Below, piece by piece: positions 21,730-33,900 of a stretch of 64,000 bases of DNA; the stretch's first letter is position 1; every line of letters begins with the position of its first letter. The translations under genes were made by a program, and so were the position numbers. The DNA is taken from NCBI GenBank assembly GCA_963920575.1, contig OY986974.1:7688610-7752609 (forward strand), in the 5' to 3' direction. Below the pieces are notes generated by a model. That model ran no database searches. It had not been told where the DNA came from and was given only the letters and a program-made list of their open reading frames with translations. The stretch comes from Narthecium ossifragum (lineage: Eukaryota > Streptophyta > Magnoliopsida > Dioscoreales > Nartheciaceae).

Positions 21730-22905
21730 GTGAGGACATGCCCCTCTACCCCTGTGACTCGTTGTACACCGCAAGAGCAATTTGGTAAATTGCGCCTTGT
21801 CGGTTTGTTCCACACCCGCGTGTGCACACACTGACCATGTTTGTGTTAGTGTTTGATTAGAAAGGTTAGGTGGACCCGGGATCGAAAGATCCGGGCTTGG
21901 GCTTGAGTTTTATCCCAAGTCTAGCTTTCTGCACCTAAGGGATCGTGGTGAACCAGGAGAGTGATGACTCCTGGGATGTTTACAATAAGTGGGCGGGTAG
22001 CCCTACTGCTTTACATAGCCTTGCATGCCGACGTGCGCCGTGGGCTTTTACCTGCAAGGTTTGTCTCTGTTGTTGAGGAGGCTGCTTCCCGATGCAGGTT
22101 GCTGGTGAACTGGCTGGCAGTTGGTGGTGTTCCACTGCATTAGTTCCAGACCTTAAATATCTATTCACCACCCCGGGCTGGCAGTGTGCCGAGCCCCGAC
22201 CGTGTTATGCTATCATCATATACTGCTGCATACTTTAACTGTTCTCTATGCGTATGTTCATCGCATGCATATCTATTGTGCATTAGCTGCATGGTTAGGG
22301 CGTGGGTGATCTGTCGGTCACCGTCCCGAGGCTGGAAGCTCGGATTTAGCCGTAGGACCAGGGTTGGGTAGTTTGAATCCGGTTTGTATTGTGGTGTACA
22401 GTCAAATTCGATGATAGGTCTAGATGACTGATATACATGTTACGTGACGATTGTAGAGGTCGTGTCGGCCTCGAGTCGGATGTTGAGGTATAGCTGTTGT
22501 CCCATTGTGTTGACCCTTGAGTAGAGGGGTTGCCTACTCAGCAGTGCCATTTCTCGCCTGAAGTGTCGTTCCCTGCTTGTGGGCCACCAGTGTTAGTTCC
22601 TGCTTACTGAGGGTGACCCATCATATGACCAGTTTTTTTGGAAGACCATGGTCGTGGACCTCAGGGACACACGGTGGGATTATGGGACCTTTGTATACAC
22701 CCAGGTCTTACTTGAGGGCGACACTGTTGTGTTTCCCTCTTCCTTTTGTGAGTCGTAGTGTAGATTCCATGTTGAGCTTAGTTGCTCATTCCTACCCGGG
22801 CTGCGTTTTGCAGGTGCAGGCGTCAGCTCCTCTTCGGTGGCCCCTACCGGGCAGTTGGTCGGCGGTGCGGCGGCGCCAGGCGGAGTCTGAGAGGTGGTGA
22901 TCTTT

Positions 22906-25004
22906 TAGGTTGGATGATGAAGTCATAGGTTAATCGGTCATCGATCACTAGTACTTTGCTTACATGTCGATCATTGATTGGTTAGCTATTATTTTGGCCA
23001 ATTAGCTGTATAGCAGATTTAAGAATGATTTTGTGAAACTACTCCACTTGTACAAGAAATGAAGCAAACTTTAACATACCCCGGAATTAAAGAATCGGTG
23101 AGAACTGAATCAACAAAATCAACTTTCGATAGCAGCTTGTTCAACCAGCAAGCCCTTTGCCCTCCACAACAACTGATTGATAGAAACAACAAGAAGAGAA
23201 AAGTAATGATGATTTACATAAAAGACACATACATAGAGTCATATTCACCAATACAGAGTTATAAACACATACGCGGTCATAGACACGAAAAAGAAAGAGA
23301 AGGTTGAAGATATTTTGCTACGCTTCATAATCTGGACTTGACAATCATATCTTTCTGCTTATAAGAAATGTTTTGTTATTATGCTTCATAAAGGAACCTA
23401 GAATATGCAGTTCATGTTTGATAAAGCATTTTTATTAAGATCACCCTGTCATGGCATAAAAACACAGCAACATAGCTATTCAAACACTCCAAGATAGTGC
23501 AACCAGCTAATAACGAAGCTATTGCACCCATTCCAAGCAGCAAGCATGGATTTTCAGTATCTGCTACTATTACTGCCAAAGGGGTCAGAAAGTGAATGAT
23601 TGGTTTACTAGATGAACAGAAGGTCACGATGCAAACTGAACTCAGGATAAGTGTGCATCCTATACCATAGATCCCACAAACAATCCAGTCTTTGCTCTCC
23701 AACAGTGTGATCCAGACAGGATAGTAGTGACTGTATCAAACTCCGGATAAGTGTGCATCGTATACAATCAAGATTCACCAAAACTAAAGAAAGAGTAAAC
23801 TAAGTATATCCATGACCTGTTCTATTGAAGTCACAGGAAGTTGAGAAGTCTCCATAAAGCTGGCCTCTTTAATATCTGTATGGAGAATGGCCTCTTTAAT
23901 ACTATCATCCTATGGTCACTATCCTCATCTTTCCTCTATGGAAACGGATATGCCCCTTCAAAAAGCTCCAATAGCGCACATGAGGTCTTAAACTAAAAAA
24001 GACATTGGATTGCAGAATACATCTGGGACAATAATATGTTACTGAGAGTATCTCAGTGCAGGTGACAGGAAACTTACTGCATGAAAGACATATAGTATCT
24101 CACCTATATGGACTCAGATTTCAGTATGAAACATAGATGTTCTTGGTGCCCTGAGAAAGGAAGGAGAAATGCAGCAAAGCTCATTCGTCCATATGCATGT
24201 GCAGAAGTCAATGAAGTTGGTTGAACATCTATCGCATCTATTGGGTCAAGTAGGCAAGAGCAATATTCTGCTTAAGTTTTCTCTCCTTCTAGCATGTAAT
24301 GGTGCATCAATCATTCTAAATGGTTAAAAAAAAAGCTGATCTTTCATTTTCTTTTCTGCCTATTTATTGTCTCTTACCAGAAAGGAATGTATGGTGGGTT
24401 TTTATTGTTATGGTGGTGAGGAATACACTTTGCTTCCTTTAAAACGATATGATTATTCAAGTATAGTGGATTTTTAACTGAATTTAGATTACGATGCAGA
24501 CAATCTGCTGGTGAGGAATACACTTTGCTTCCTTTAAGCTTCTTCCTTTAGAGTGCACCTTTGACAAAAAAAAATTTTTGTCGAGCTTGACAAAAAAAAT
24601 ATAACAAATTCCATATGATTAACCAATCTGTTGGCACTAAAAAAGAAATAACAAAAAACCTAAAAAATACATCTTTGACCAGCACTTCAGATACCTAAAC
24701 AACATTGAAGCAATGAATAAACAAAAAAACAAATAAAGGGATAACAATCCGATCCTGTCCAAATAGGGAAAACAAAACAACAACATTGAAGCAACGAAAG
24801 AACGACCACAGTAAAATAAGAAATCACCTTATACCAAGAATAACCAAGTTCCCCAAACGCAAACCCGATCCTGTCCAAATAGGATTACTTCTGTGAATGC
24901 TCTCTAATAGCAGAGGTTGAGAGGTGCATTAGAGATCAAGAGAATGACTATGCATACCTGAGGGATTTAGGTTGAGAAAAAAATAAATGGGGAAATTACC
25001 GTTT
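22906..25004. other. Unassigned AT-rich sequence
   Basis: No domain or repeat family was recognised. The longest minus-strand frame, 23412-23702 (96 codons), encodes several hydrophobic stretches such as GIGCTLILSSVCIV and MGAIASLLAGCTIL and might be a gene or transposon remnant, but nothing else supports it. A GTGAGGAATACACTTTGCTTCC string occurs twice (about 24416 and 24511). Confidence 0.45.
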
Positions 25005-25007
25005 TAA

Positions 25008-25467
25008 TACCATGTTTGGTTGGACATAACCGCCGGGAATGGAATGGTCAAATCCTTAGTCAAATCCCATTCCGTTGTTTGGTTAGACATTAAAGTTGGG
25101 AATGGAATGCTCCATTCCTGACAAGTTGGGAATGAGGCAATCCCATCTAATACCCCGGAATGCCTCGTTCCATTCCCGACGGAATGGCGGTTAATGGTGG
25201 TTAAAAAATTAAATTACTAATCTACCCTTAATCGGATCTCTCTATGTTAAAAAAAGAGGGTATTTTAGTCATCTGTATTTCATTCCTATTCCATTCCCAG
25301 GCTTCTGTTTGTATACCAAACATGGTAATGCTTCATTCCCATTCCCAATCCTGATATTACAAAATCACCTTGGTAATAGACCATTCCTAATCCCAATCCC
25401 ATTCCATTCCCATTCCTAAGTCCATTCCCATTCCCATTCCCATTCCTTGTGCGAACCAAACATGCCG
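25008..25467. mobile_element. PIF/Harbinger-like miniature element(s), probably compound
   Basis: The left end TACCATGTTTGGTTGG and right end AACCAAACATGCCG are inverted copies with core CATGTTTGGTT, flanked by TAA (25005-25007 and 25468-25470), a 3-bp target as in PIF/Harbinger. A second inner end, CCAAACATGGTA at about 25316, pairs perfectly with the left end and may mark a shorter element to about 25325. The inside is rich in GGAATGG/CCATTCC, so it would fold strongly. No coding region. Confidence 0.65.
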
Positions 25468-25525
25468 TAAGTTTCATCCAAGTAACGTTTAAATCCATAA
25501 TATTTTTTAAGTTTCAATTGGGTCA

Positions 25526-26165
25526 CTACAATCTCTTTTTCATCTCGATGTGGGATATCTGCCCGACGCTGTCTCTATTTTTAACGGCTGGATTGCTGAT
25601 CATAAGTTCCTGGCAATAGTCCATGATCTTGCTATATTGTTCTACAAAATCCCCCACATAATGTTGTCTAGCCTTGTTCCTAGCTCTCCAAGCAACCATC
25701 TTTAGTGATTTCACACAAACAGTATGTCTTCACCAACTACTGGAACCTAAAAAATTTCATTGTTGGGTCCATCTTGAAGTCAACCATGTATTTCTTGGCT
25801 AGCCAAGTGGCCAACACAAGCTTGTTCTTGTATCCCCTGCTGCAAGTATGGATATTATCAAGAGTTTTAATCTGGAAAGCACTCTTCCCTTGAATTGGGA
25901 AGGCATGTGCCCTCCAAGAATAGCCTTCTTGGCACTCCACTGTAACCATACGTTTGTCATTTTTTGTGAACCTTATGCCATACCCATCTTTCACTCCATA
26001 CTCTTTAATGTGATCCTTGAACACTGCTGCACTTGGGAATTTCATTCCCAATTTTGGTTGGATGCCCCCAACCATGTCAACAACCTCTCTAAAGATTAGA
26101 TAATTATCCCTCTCCTTTCCATCATCTGATGAACCAAAAATACTAATGGGTTCATCATTAGGCAA
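25526..26165 (-). pseudogene. MuDR/MULE transposase N-terminal fragment
   Basis: Two minus-strand pieces (26165-25737 and 25714-25526). The first has FPSAAVFKDHIKEYGVKDG, RFTKNDKRMVTVEC, WRAHAF and FQIKTLDNIHTC...WLAKKYM, the DNA-binding and MuDR-type zinc region at the start of Mutator transposases. The second has ARNKARQHYVGDFVEQYSKI, the following conserved block. The frame breaks between them, and the catalytic MULE domain is missing. The CACTA-like end at 26170 lies just upstream and may have cut the element. Confidence 0.8.
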
Positions 26166-26169
26166 GTAA

Positions 26170-26520
26170 CACTACAAGAAATGTGAGCTACAGTGACGAG
26201 TTTTAGTAACAAGGGCCATTATTGTCACATAAAGTAGACCTTCAGTGACAAGATTAATTTCTCGTTACATGTTTAAGTTTTTTTGATTGTTTTGTGACGA
26301 GATCTTCTAGTTGTCACTAAAATATCATATGTACAGTGACAAATATAATTTGTTGTCACTAATGCTCGTTACTAAAAATAGGAAGATCACATGGCGGAAA
26401 AAATTTGGCTAGTTGGAGGCACTAAAATTTTGCTTGAGTGACTGCGAATAAGATATAATCACTGATAATATTTTGTGACAAGAAAATAATTAATTACTTG
26501 TCACTATAGGTCTTAATTAA
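26170..26520 (+). mobile_element. CACTA (En/Spm-like) transposon terminus with subterminal repeats
   Basis: CACTACAAGAAA at 26170 is the standard CACTA terminal repeat. The next 350 bp have repeated GTGACAAG, TTGTCACT and CTCGTTAC strings in both orientations, as in CACTA subterminal regions. No partner end (TTTCTTGTAGTG) was found to the right, so the element is truncated; its right limit is arbitrary. The following stretch to 27087 has no recognised gene. Confidence 0.7.
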
Positions 26521-27087
26521 AAGTAAAACTAAAAAACATAAAGGTAAAATGCTAAAAGCTAAATTCCTAAGCCGGTCCTCTTCTCTGCCCTCTCGTAAGC
26601 CATTCTTTCCGGTCCTCTCCTCTCCCCTCTCCTAACGGTCTAACTCGTGGTGACGGTGAGATTGCTCAGCGGATTTCGACGGCGTGGTCAACGGATTCCG
26701 AAGACAAGATTGGTGGTAGACCCTCTCCCCACTCTCCTCCCCCCTTCACTCTCGACATGGTTTCTCTTTTTATAGAATAGGACATGTATGTCCATGTTGT
26801 CTGGTGGTAATGAGGCCCTTGTAGGACCATGGTGGCAACTATTGTCACTTTATCACAAAATATTCTAGGGCATCGATCATCTCCGGCCATAAAAGGGAGG
26901 CCACGCGGTGGGGTGGGTTACTACCCACAGTTTATAGGAGAAAAAAGGTCTATTCAGATTCATCACCTGCTTCATACCCAAATCTGGTTGCACCCTCTAT
27001 GTTCTGTTCTTCACCCTCTTATTGTACCTCTTTGTGTGCAACTTCGGCCTTCCCCCTGTCTCCACCAAAATAATTTAGAGTAATGTT

Positions 27088-27625
27088 TGTTGATCATAAC
27101 CTTTTTTTGATGATGCTAATATACATTAAATGATAAAATATATGTTTAATATTTATTACCCCTTTAATTGGAAATCTTAAATTCAATATTTAAGTCAGTT
27201 TTGTACTGACGGTCGATGCATAGATTGACCGTGGGAATGTGACGGTCGATCCATGGATCGACCGTGTGGTTGCACGTTGGATGCACCCTACTTGGCAATA
27301 TGCATTATTGGCTCACGGTCGATCGGTGCATCGACCGTGGGAAGCGATTTTCTTCACAGAGCCTGATGGACGATGCGACGGTCGATGCGGCGGTCGACCG
27401 TGGGGCATTAATGAAGAAAAGTGAAGAAGCGACGGTCAATCCGAGCATCGACCCTAGGAAGCCATTTTCTTAACAGAGCCTGATGGACGATGCGACGGTC
27501 GATGCGGTGGTCGACCGTGGCGCATTTATGAAGAAAAGTAAAGAAGCGACGGTCGATCCGAGCATCGACCCTGAGAAGCGATTCTCTTAATAGAGGCTGA
27601 CGGACGATGTGACGGTCGATGTCTT
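27088..27625 (+). repeat. Partial copia 5' LTR carrying the 24-bp inverted-repeat array
   Basis: Starts TGTTGATCATAACC, similar to the LTR at 136. From 27209 it is filled with 24-bp inverted repeats starting at 27209, 27242 (a perfect palindrome over all 24 bases), 27315, 27378, 27432, 27495 and 27549. The spacer CATCGACCCTGAGAAGC (27563-27579) is an exact 17-base reverse complement of a spacer in the family A Ty3 LTRs. The LTR breaks off near 27625. Confidence 0.85.
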
Positions 27626-28602
27626 CTAGCAAAAACTCATCCGATTCAAGTGAAGGAGATGACGATGAGGAGTTGGCGATGATATCAAGAAGAATATAAA
27701 AGATCTTCAAGCGCCAAGGAGGAAAGAAATTCTTCAAGAAACAATTCTTCAAAGGTGAAAAGTATAATCCTTCCTCTTCTAACTCAAATGAAATCATATG
27801 TTATGAGTGTAGAAAATCTGGACACTACAAGTCCGATTGCCCTCAACTCAAGAAGCCAACAAAGAAGGAGTTCAAGAAAAAGAAGGCAATGATGGCTACT
27901 TGGGGAGAAAGTGATGTGGAGACCTCATCCGATGAAGAAGAACAAGAGGTAGCCAACATATGCTTAATGGCACATGGAGATGAGGAAGAAGAAGAAAATG
28001 AGGTAGAGGATGAGCTTACATTTGAAGAACTTTTTGATGCTTATCATGCTTTAGCTAATGATTTCAAAGTCCTTAAAAAGAAATACTATGCTACTTGTAA
28101 GGACTTGAAGAAAGTAGAGGAAGAGAAATTAGATGCCATGCATAGGATTGGAACATTAGAAAATGAAAACAAATGCATGCTAGACAACAACTCTAGTGAC
28201 ACTAGTAATACACTTGTTGAGGATGAACTCAAGGACACTCAATATGAGCTCACCATATTGAAGAACACAAACTATGATATGCAAAGGGAACTTATCTTCT
28301 TGAGGAAATCTAAGAGAGATCTCACTCTTGAGGTTAATGACTTAAAAATCACTATAGCTAAATTCGTGAATAGTAAAGACAAGTTAGATGAGATCCTTGA
28401 TAGCCAAAGGAACTCCTTAAACAAGGAAGGAATTGGCTACAACCGTAGGAAGGTGAACAACCAAAAGAAGACTAACTTTGTTAAATCTTCTTCTCATCCT
28501 TCTAAGGTAGCACAAGCACCTATATGTCACTATTGTTGCAAAGTAGGTCACATTGCACCTAGTTGCTATCTAATGAGGCATGCTAATGCTAAGAAAATTT
28601 GA
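27626..28602 (+). pseudogene. Copia gag with two CCHC zinc knuckles
   Basis: Begins in mid-gag. The first knuckle is CYECRKSGHYKSDC (27799-27840); a stop lies upstream near 27696. The open part from 27889 (238 codons) has acidic tracts, LCLMA-like ICLMAHGDEEEE, a coiled-coil region around residues 50-150 with heptad-like Leu/Lys/Glu, and a second knuckle CHYCCKVGHIAPSC (28525-28566). Two knuckles and a long coiled coil fit SIRE/Maximus-type gag. Confidence 0.85.
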
Positions 28603-28699
28603 GCACCTAGACATTCATCTTCTTCTCTTATGCATAGTACTGACGCAAATGGACCCAAAAAGATTTGGGTAACAAAAATCAAGGTTTGATCTCCTATTT

Positions 28700-28919
28700 G
28701 TAGGAATGCATGAGATCCAAGATCAAGACCAACACAAAGTCTAAAAGATGGTACCTTGATAATAGATGCTTAAGACACATGACGGGAGAAAGGAGCATAT
28801 TCTCAACCTTCCAATCCAAAGATTGTGGAATGGTGACCTTTGGAGACAATGCAAAATAAAAAATAATTGGCATTAACAATATTGGTAAAACCTCTTCCAC
28901 TATTATTGAAAATGTTCTT
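28700..28919 (+). pseudogene. Copia protease remnant, active site DNR instead of DSG
   Basis: The usual WYLDSGCSRHMTG block reads WYLDNRCLRHMTGERS. The catalytic D-S-G is D-N-R (28758-28766), which should inactivate it. Downstream, VTFGDNAK is followed by a stop, then IIGINNIGKTS. No long frame covers this part. Confidence 0.75.
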
Positions 28920-30106
28920 TTGGTAGAAGGTTTGAAACATAATTTGCTTAGCATTAGTCAATTATGTGATAGAGGTAACAAAGTCATTTTTGAAGATTCA
29001 AAATGCTATGTTAAGAATGCTATTAATGATAAAATCATACTAGTTGGTCATCGTGATGGTAATGTGTATACATTTTATCTTAATGATCTTGTTTGCCATG
29101 ATGATTTATGTCTTAGTGCTTTAAATGATAATTCTTGGTTATGGCATAGGAGACTTGGACATGCTCACATGGATTTAATTTCCAAACTCTCTCGAAAAGA
29201 CCTTATTCTTGGACTTCCCAAGATCAAATTCGAGAAAGATAGGATTTTTGATGCATGTCAAAGAGGAAAGCAAGTAAAATCCTCTTTCAAGTCTAACGAT
29301 ATAGTTTCCACCACAAGAGCACTAGAACTCATTCATATGGACCTTTTTGGGCCTACTAAACAGACTAGCTTAGGTGGTAGCTCATATGGGTTTGTTTTAG
29401 TAGATGACTACACTAGATACACTTGGGTGATTTTCCTTGCACACAAAGATGAAGTCTTTGAGGAATTCACAAACTTCTGTAGAAGAGTCCAAAATGAGAA
29501 AGGTATTCTCATTACATGCATTAGAAGTGACCATGGAGGAGAATTCAAGAATTTCCATCTAGAAAAGTTTTGCAATGACAACGGGATTTCCCATAACTTC
29601 TCTTCACCGAGAACCCCTCAACAAAATGGTATTGTTGAAAGGAAAAATAGAACCCTACAAGACATGGCTAGAACTCTATTATGTGAAAATAATCTTCCTA
29701 AGTATTTTTGGGCCGAAGCAATTAATACTTCTTGCCATGTGATAAATAGAGTAACCTTGAGACCCATTTTGAAGAAAACCCCTTATGAGCTTTGGAAAGG
29801 AAGAATTTCAAATATTTGGTACTTTAGAGCTTTTGGTTGCAAATGTTTGATGCTAGATCCGATGAAGGAGTTTTTCTTGGATACTCGGGGAGAAGCAAGA
29901 GTTATAGAATCTTCAATAAAAGGACCTTGGTGGTTGAAGAATCAATGCATGTTACATTTGATAAAATGATTTTAATTTCTAGTAGAATTGATAATGGTAA
30001 AGATGAGGAAATCCCAAATGACAAATCAAAAGATTTATTGGATGAAACCCAAAATGATGTTGAAGAATTGAATGATAGATTTGAGGAATCCCTTGAGATT
30101 ACCTAG
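28920..30106 (+). pseudogene. Copia GAG_pre-integrase and integrase core
   Basis: The open frame 28920-29969 has LLSISQLCDRG, SWLWHRRLGHAHMDLI (zinc-binding start), then the core ELIHMDLFGP (first Asp), TCIRSDHGGEFKN (second Asp) and PQQNGIVERKNRTLQDMAR (Glu), all catalytic residues present. The FGCKC block follows; a frameshift near 29850 moves the coding into the next frame, where FLGYSGRSKSYRIFNKRTLVVEES continues to 30106. Integrase would insert the DNA copy. Confidence 0.87.
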
Positions 30107-30249
30107 TGATCAACATCATGATTTGCCTAAAGATTGGAAATATGCATCCTCACACCCAAAGGAATTGATTATTGGTGAACCATCAAAAGGAATACAAACT
30201 AGATCTTCATTGAACACTTGTGCAAATCTAGCCTTCCTATCTCAGATTG

Positions 30250-31521
30250 AGCCCAAAACAATTTGAAAGAAATGAGGTTTCGAATTTGGTACCTAGACCT
30301 TATGATCATCCCGTCATTGGCACTAAATGGGTGTTTAGAAACAAAATGGATGAATCGGGGATAATTACAAGGAATAAAGCTAGACTAGTTGCAAAAGGGT
30401 TCAATCAACAAGAATGAATTGATTTTGATGAGACTTTTGCACCGGTAGCTAGACTTGAGGTAATAAGACTACTTCTAGCTTTTGCATCTTACAAAGATTT
30501 CAAATTGTATCAAATAGATGTTAAAAGTGTCTTTCTTGAATGGTTTACTAAAGGAAGAAGTCTATGTTGAACAACCCCCCGGATTTGAAGACTTCAAATT
30601 GAGAGATCATGTATTCAAACTCACTAAAGCCTTGTATGGATTAAAACAAGCTCCCAGAGCTTGGTATGAAAGCTTAGCAAATTCTTGATGGATAATGATT
30701 TTTGTAGAGGAAAAATTGATACTACATTATTTACCAAATCAAAAGGCAAAGATTTGCTCTTGGTTCAAATTTATGTTGATAATATTATTTTTGGCTCTAC
30801 AAATGATAAACTTTGTGAAGAATTTCCCACATGTATGCAAAGTGAGTTTGAGATGAGTTTGATTGGTGAACTCAATTATTTTCTTGGTTTATAAATCATG
30901 CAAACTCGAGGAGGGATCTTTGTAAATCAAGCCAAATACATTAGAGACCTACTCAAGAAATATGATTTTATTGAATCCAAAATTTATAGAACCCCCATGT
31001 ATACAAAACTCAAATTAGACAAGGATGAAGATGGGAAACCCGTTGAACAAACACTTTATAGAGGGATGATTGGTTATTTACTCTATTTGACTGCCAGTAG
31101 ACCGGACATCATGTTTAGTGTTTGCCTTTGTGCTAGATATCAATATTGTCTTAAGGAATCTCATTTGGTTGCGGTCAAGAGGATCTTTAGATATCTAATA
31201 GGAACCCAAAATTATGATTTGCGGTATTCTAAAAGATCATCTTTTGATCTAATTGGCTACTCCGATGCGGATTTTGCCGGATGTAGGCTTGATAGAAAAA
31301 GCACAAGTGGTACATGTCATTTTCTTAGTCATGCACTTGTTTCTTGGTTCTCGAAAAAGCAAAATTCAGTTGCTTTATCCACCGCCAAAGCGGAATACAT
31401 TGCGGCGGGTAGTTGTTGTGCACAATTACTTTGGATGAAAATGCAATTGGAAGATTACAACATACATGTAGGCAAAATGCCCATTAGATGGGGAAGGAAT
31501 CCGACAAAACCAAAGCTCTAA
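30250..31521 (+). pseudogene. Copia reverse transcriptase and truncated RNase H
   Basis: RT pieces: VIGTKWVFRNKMDESG, ARLVAKGFNQQE followed by a stop, [27 protein letters not shown], then a frameshift; [21 protein letters not shown] sequence near 30626. The catalytic YVDD box reads YVDN (30772-30783), which would kill polymerase activity. RNase H from about 31080 shows GYSDADFAGCRLDRKSTSG and AKAEYIAAGSCCAQLLWMK, then breaks after GKMPIR near 31485 into unrelated DNA. Confidence 0.85.
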
Positions 31522-31880
31522 TCCACTACAGCCAGGAGAAGAAGGCAACCTCACAGAGATCCTATGCTAGCATGCATCCTGGTAGAACAGCAAGGAGGGA
31601 AAAGACACCCATTTGAAGCCAAGAAATCCAACGGGACAACCAGATCCTACCCTAACAAGCATGGAAGCAAACCCTATTGGTCTAACCAAAGGTTAGCATA
31701 GAAATCCCTACCTTTCTAGACCGAGATCACTTACTTCCTTGTCTTCTTTAGCCGCGGTCGTCGTCTCTGATCTTGTTGCCGCCTCGTTCCTCTCCAACCG
31801 CAGTCATCGCAACCGTCGCCAATCTGTCCATCATTGAAGAGGGAAGCTCAGCCGCCGTCGACGCCCTCCCCTCCGGTCGC

Positions 31881-31918
<38 letters not shown>

Positions 31919-32280
31919 GAACCCAACAGTACCCTAACGGGCGGGGGTTAACAAGAGGGGTTTTTATATGGCTAGCTTAAGATTACATCTTGGTCGTCCA
32001 ATCAACCAGATCTGATCCTAGCCGCTCAAATCTCGATTCTCGTGAATCCTCATATCTAGAGTACTCCTAATGATCTAATCAAGCACATACATCATTACAA
32101 GGTCGTGGTTAATTACCACTGGAGTCGCAACAATCAAGGGAGATCGCGAAATAAGGCCAACTGGGCCAAACCAACTAAACCAGACCCTCGACCCATGCGA
32201 TCGGACCGGGTTGGAGGTACGGGTTCTCATAAAACAGCCCCTTAAGCAAACGACATCCGCGCATACAAGAGCTAATGAAT
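31488..32280 (-). mobile_element. LTR-like or promoter-leader fragment, minus strand
   Basis: On the minus strand there is a TATA-like box CATATAAAAA (31961-31970), a CCCGCCCG stretch, a (GA)n leader (31884-31916), a purine-rich leader and a donor-like AAAGGTAGGGATTTCTAT. This order (TATA, GA/CT tract, leader, donor) is like the LTRs elsewhere in the window, but no LTR termini were seen, so it could also be a host promoter with its first exon. It abuts the broken copia RNase H. Confidence 0.4.
31884..31916. repeat. (CT)n microsatellite
   Basis: About 16 uninterrupted CT units within the leader-like fragment. Confidence 0.9.
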
Positions 32281-33184
32281 AATGTTATTTGTCCGATGCG
32301 GGATTATGGAGCGAGGTTTCACAAATCTTAATGCATGTTCAATGGAGAGTAGATGCGCTTCCGGGCCCAACATCGGTGGCGCATCTTTGGCTTTGGGGTC
32401 TGTACTTTGGGTTCACTATTATTGAATGGCTTGGTTCGGCTAATATGTCCAATTTCATTAGCCAAAGTGCCAAATTCACTCACCTTTTGTTCCTAATTAG
32501 TTGTCCAATTTCAAGCGTTATCTGACTAATATAATGGAAACATGGGCCACTTGGACTTTAACAAATGACTTTATTGGGGTTTTTTTTTCTATATTCCCTT
32601 TTAAATAGTGTTATTTGTGTCAATACCCCTCTAATGTTTTTTGTCGTCTGCACAGGATGAACTTTGACCATCACTAATTTTGAAATCTACATTTGCTCGT
32701 GATTATGTAATATCACTGTTGGGAAACAAATATGGCTCAAACTTTACAACTAGCAACACTAATTTCAAAATTAATCATGATAAAAAATTATAAGGATACG
32801 AGGATAAAAAAGAATATTTGTAAATATATATAAGCATTTACAAACTTTAAAGGGGTATTTTTACAAATATCACCATGACAGGGTATATAAATAACGGAAA
32901 ATTGATGTTTAGTCTCTTTTGGAGACTTTATTTGCTGTATAGTCTTCTTGAAAGATTTTAAGCCATTTAGTCCCTTTTTGGACAGCTGTACTTTTTTTAT
33001 CTCTAAAATACTCTTTATGTATTTTTTTAAATGAGAGATGGATGAATAGTTTTGAATTAGGTGGTTGGCATTAAATGAAGTGGTTGGGAATATATACACC
33101 TATTCCCAATACATGGAAGGCATGCATGCATCCACTTTATGGCCGGATGCATGCATTAATGGGGGCATTAATAGTAAAATTGGG
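32281..33184. other. Unassigned AT-rich sequence
   Basis: No coding domain or known repeat recognised on either strand. Short open frames are not convincing. Confidence 0.5.
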
Positions 33185-33900
33185 GGAGTAACTACCAATT
33201 TATATGGGAAGTAACTACCAGTTAACTGTGAAGTATCTACTAGTTTAATTGACAAGTAAATACCAGTTTGAATGGGAAGTAACTACCAGTTGAAGTGTGA
33301 AGTAATTACAGTTTTTTTGTAAAGTAATTACCGCTTAAACTGAGAAGTAACTACCAGTTAAATGGGGGAAGTAACTACCAGTTTGGATGGGAAGTAACTA
33401 CCAGTTTGGGGGGGAGTAACTACCATTATGATGGTAAGTAACTACCATCATATTAGAGAAGTAACTACCATTACAATGCGAAAGTAAAAGTAAATACCCA
33501 TACTTGGGAAAATAACTACAAGTGACCACCATTGTATTGGGGAAGTAACTACCATTACAACAGAAAAGTAACTACTAATACTTGGGGGAAGTAAGTACCC
33601 CAACATAATGGTAGTTACTCCCCCCCAAACTGGTAGTTACTTCCCATCCAAACTGGTATTGGGGAAGTAACTACCATTACAACAGGAAGTGACCACCATT
33701 GTATTGGGGAAGTAACTACCATTACAACAGGAAAGTAACTACCAATTTTGGTAGTTACTTCTCAGTTTGAAGACGGGCAATGTGGGGGGAACGCCGGTGG
33801 CGGAGCTGGAGCAGACCCGGGGACGCCGGTGGCGGCTGGAGGCGAAGTAACTACAATTTTTATGGGAAGTAACTACCAATTTTGGTAGTTACTTCCCAGT
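33185..33900. repeat. Minisatellite of GTAACTACC units, about 23 bp, with inverted blocks
   Basis: Units such as GAAGTAACTACCAGTTTGG repeat at roughly 22-24 bp from 33185. Between 33607 and 33657 and again near 33750 and 33880 the units appear in the opposite orientation (GGTAGTTACTTCCC), so the array contains internal inversions that would fold back. Units vary in the last few bases. Confidence 0.85.

Larger units (their letters stand above)
9621..22905 (+). mobile_element. Target family B LTR fragment, split by the complete Ty3 element
   Basis: The six bases TGTGAG at 9621-9626 and the sequence from 21735 (GACATGCCCCTCTACC) together make the start of another family B LTR; the complete element at 9627-21729 sits between them. 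The fragment runs to about 22905, keeps the CCTACCCGGGCTGCG block near 22793, and lacks the pyrimidine-rich leader and the normal 3' terminus, so it is internally deleted and truncated. Confidence 0.8.
27088..31487 (+). mobile_element. Decayed SIRE-like Ty1/copia retrotransposon
   Basis: Order: partial 5' LTR, gag with two zinc knuckles, protease, integrase, reverse transcriptase, RNase H, the copia order. The LTR is joined directly to mid-gag near 27626, so the rest of the LTR, the primer site and the gag start are deleted. The 3' end is cut inside RNase H near 31487, so there is no 3' LTR. Stops, frameshifts and changed catalytic residues occur throughout. Confidence 0.88.

Noticed and set aside
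26170..27087. Complete CACTA element
   Set aside because: Only one CACTACAAGAAA terminus was found, with no inverted partner before the copia LTR.
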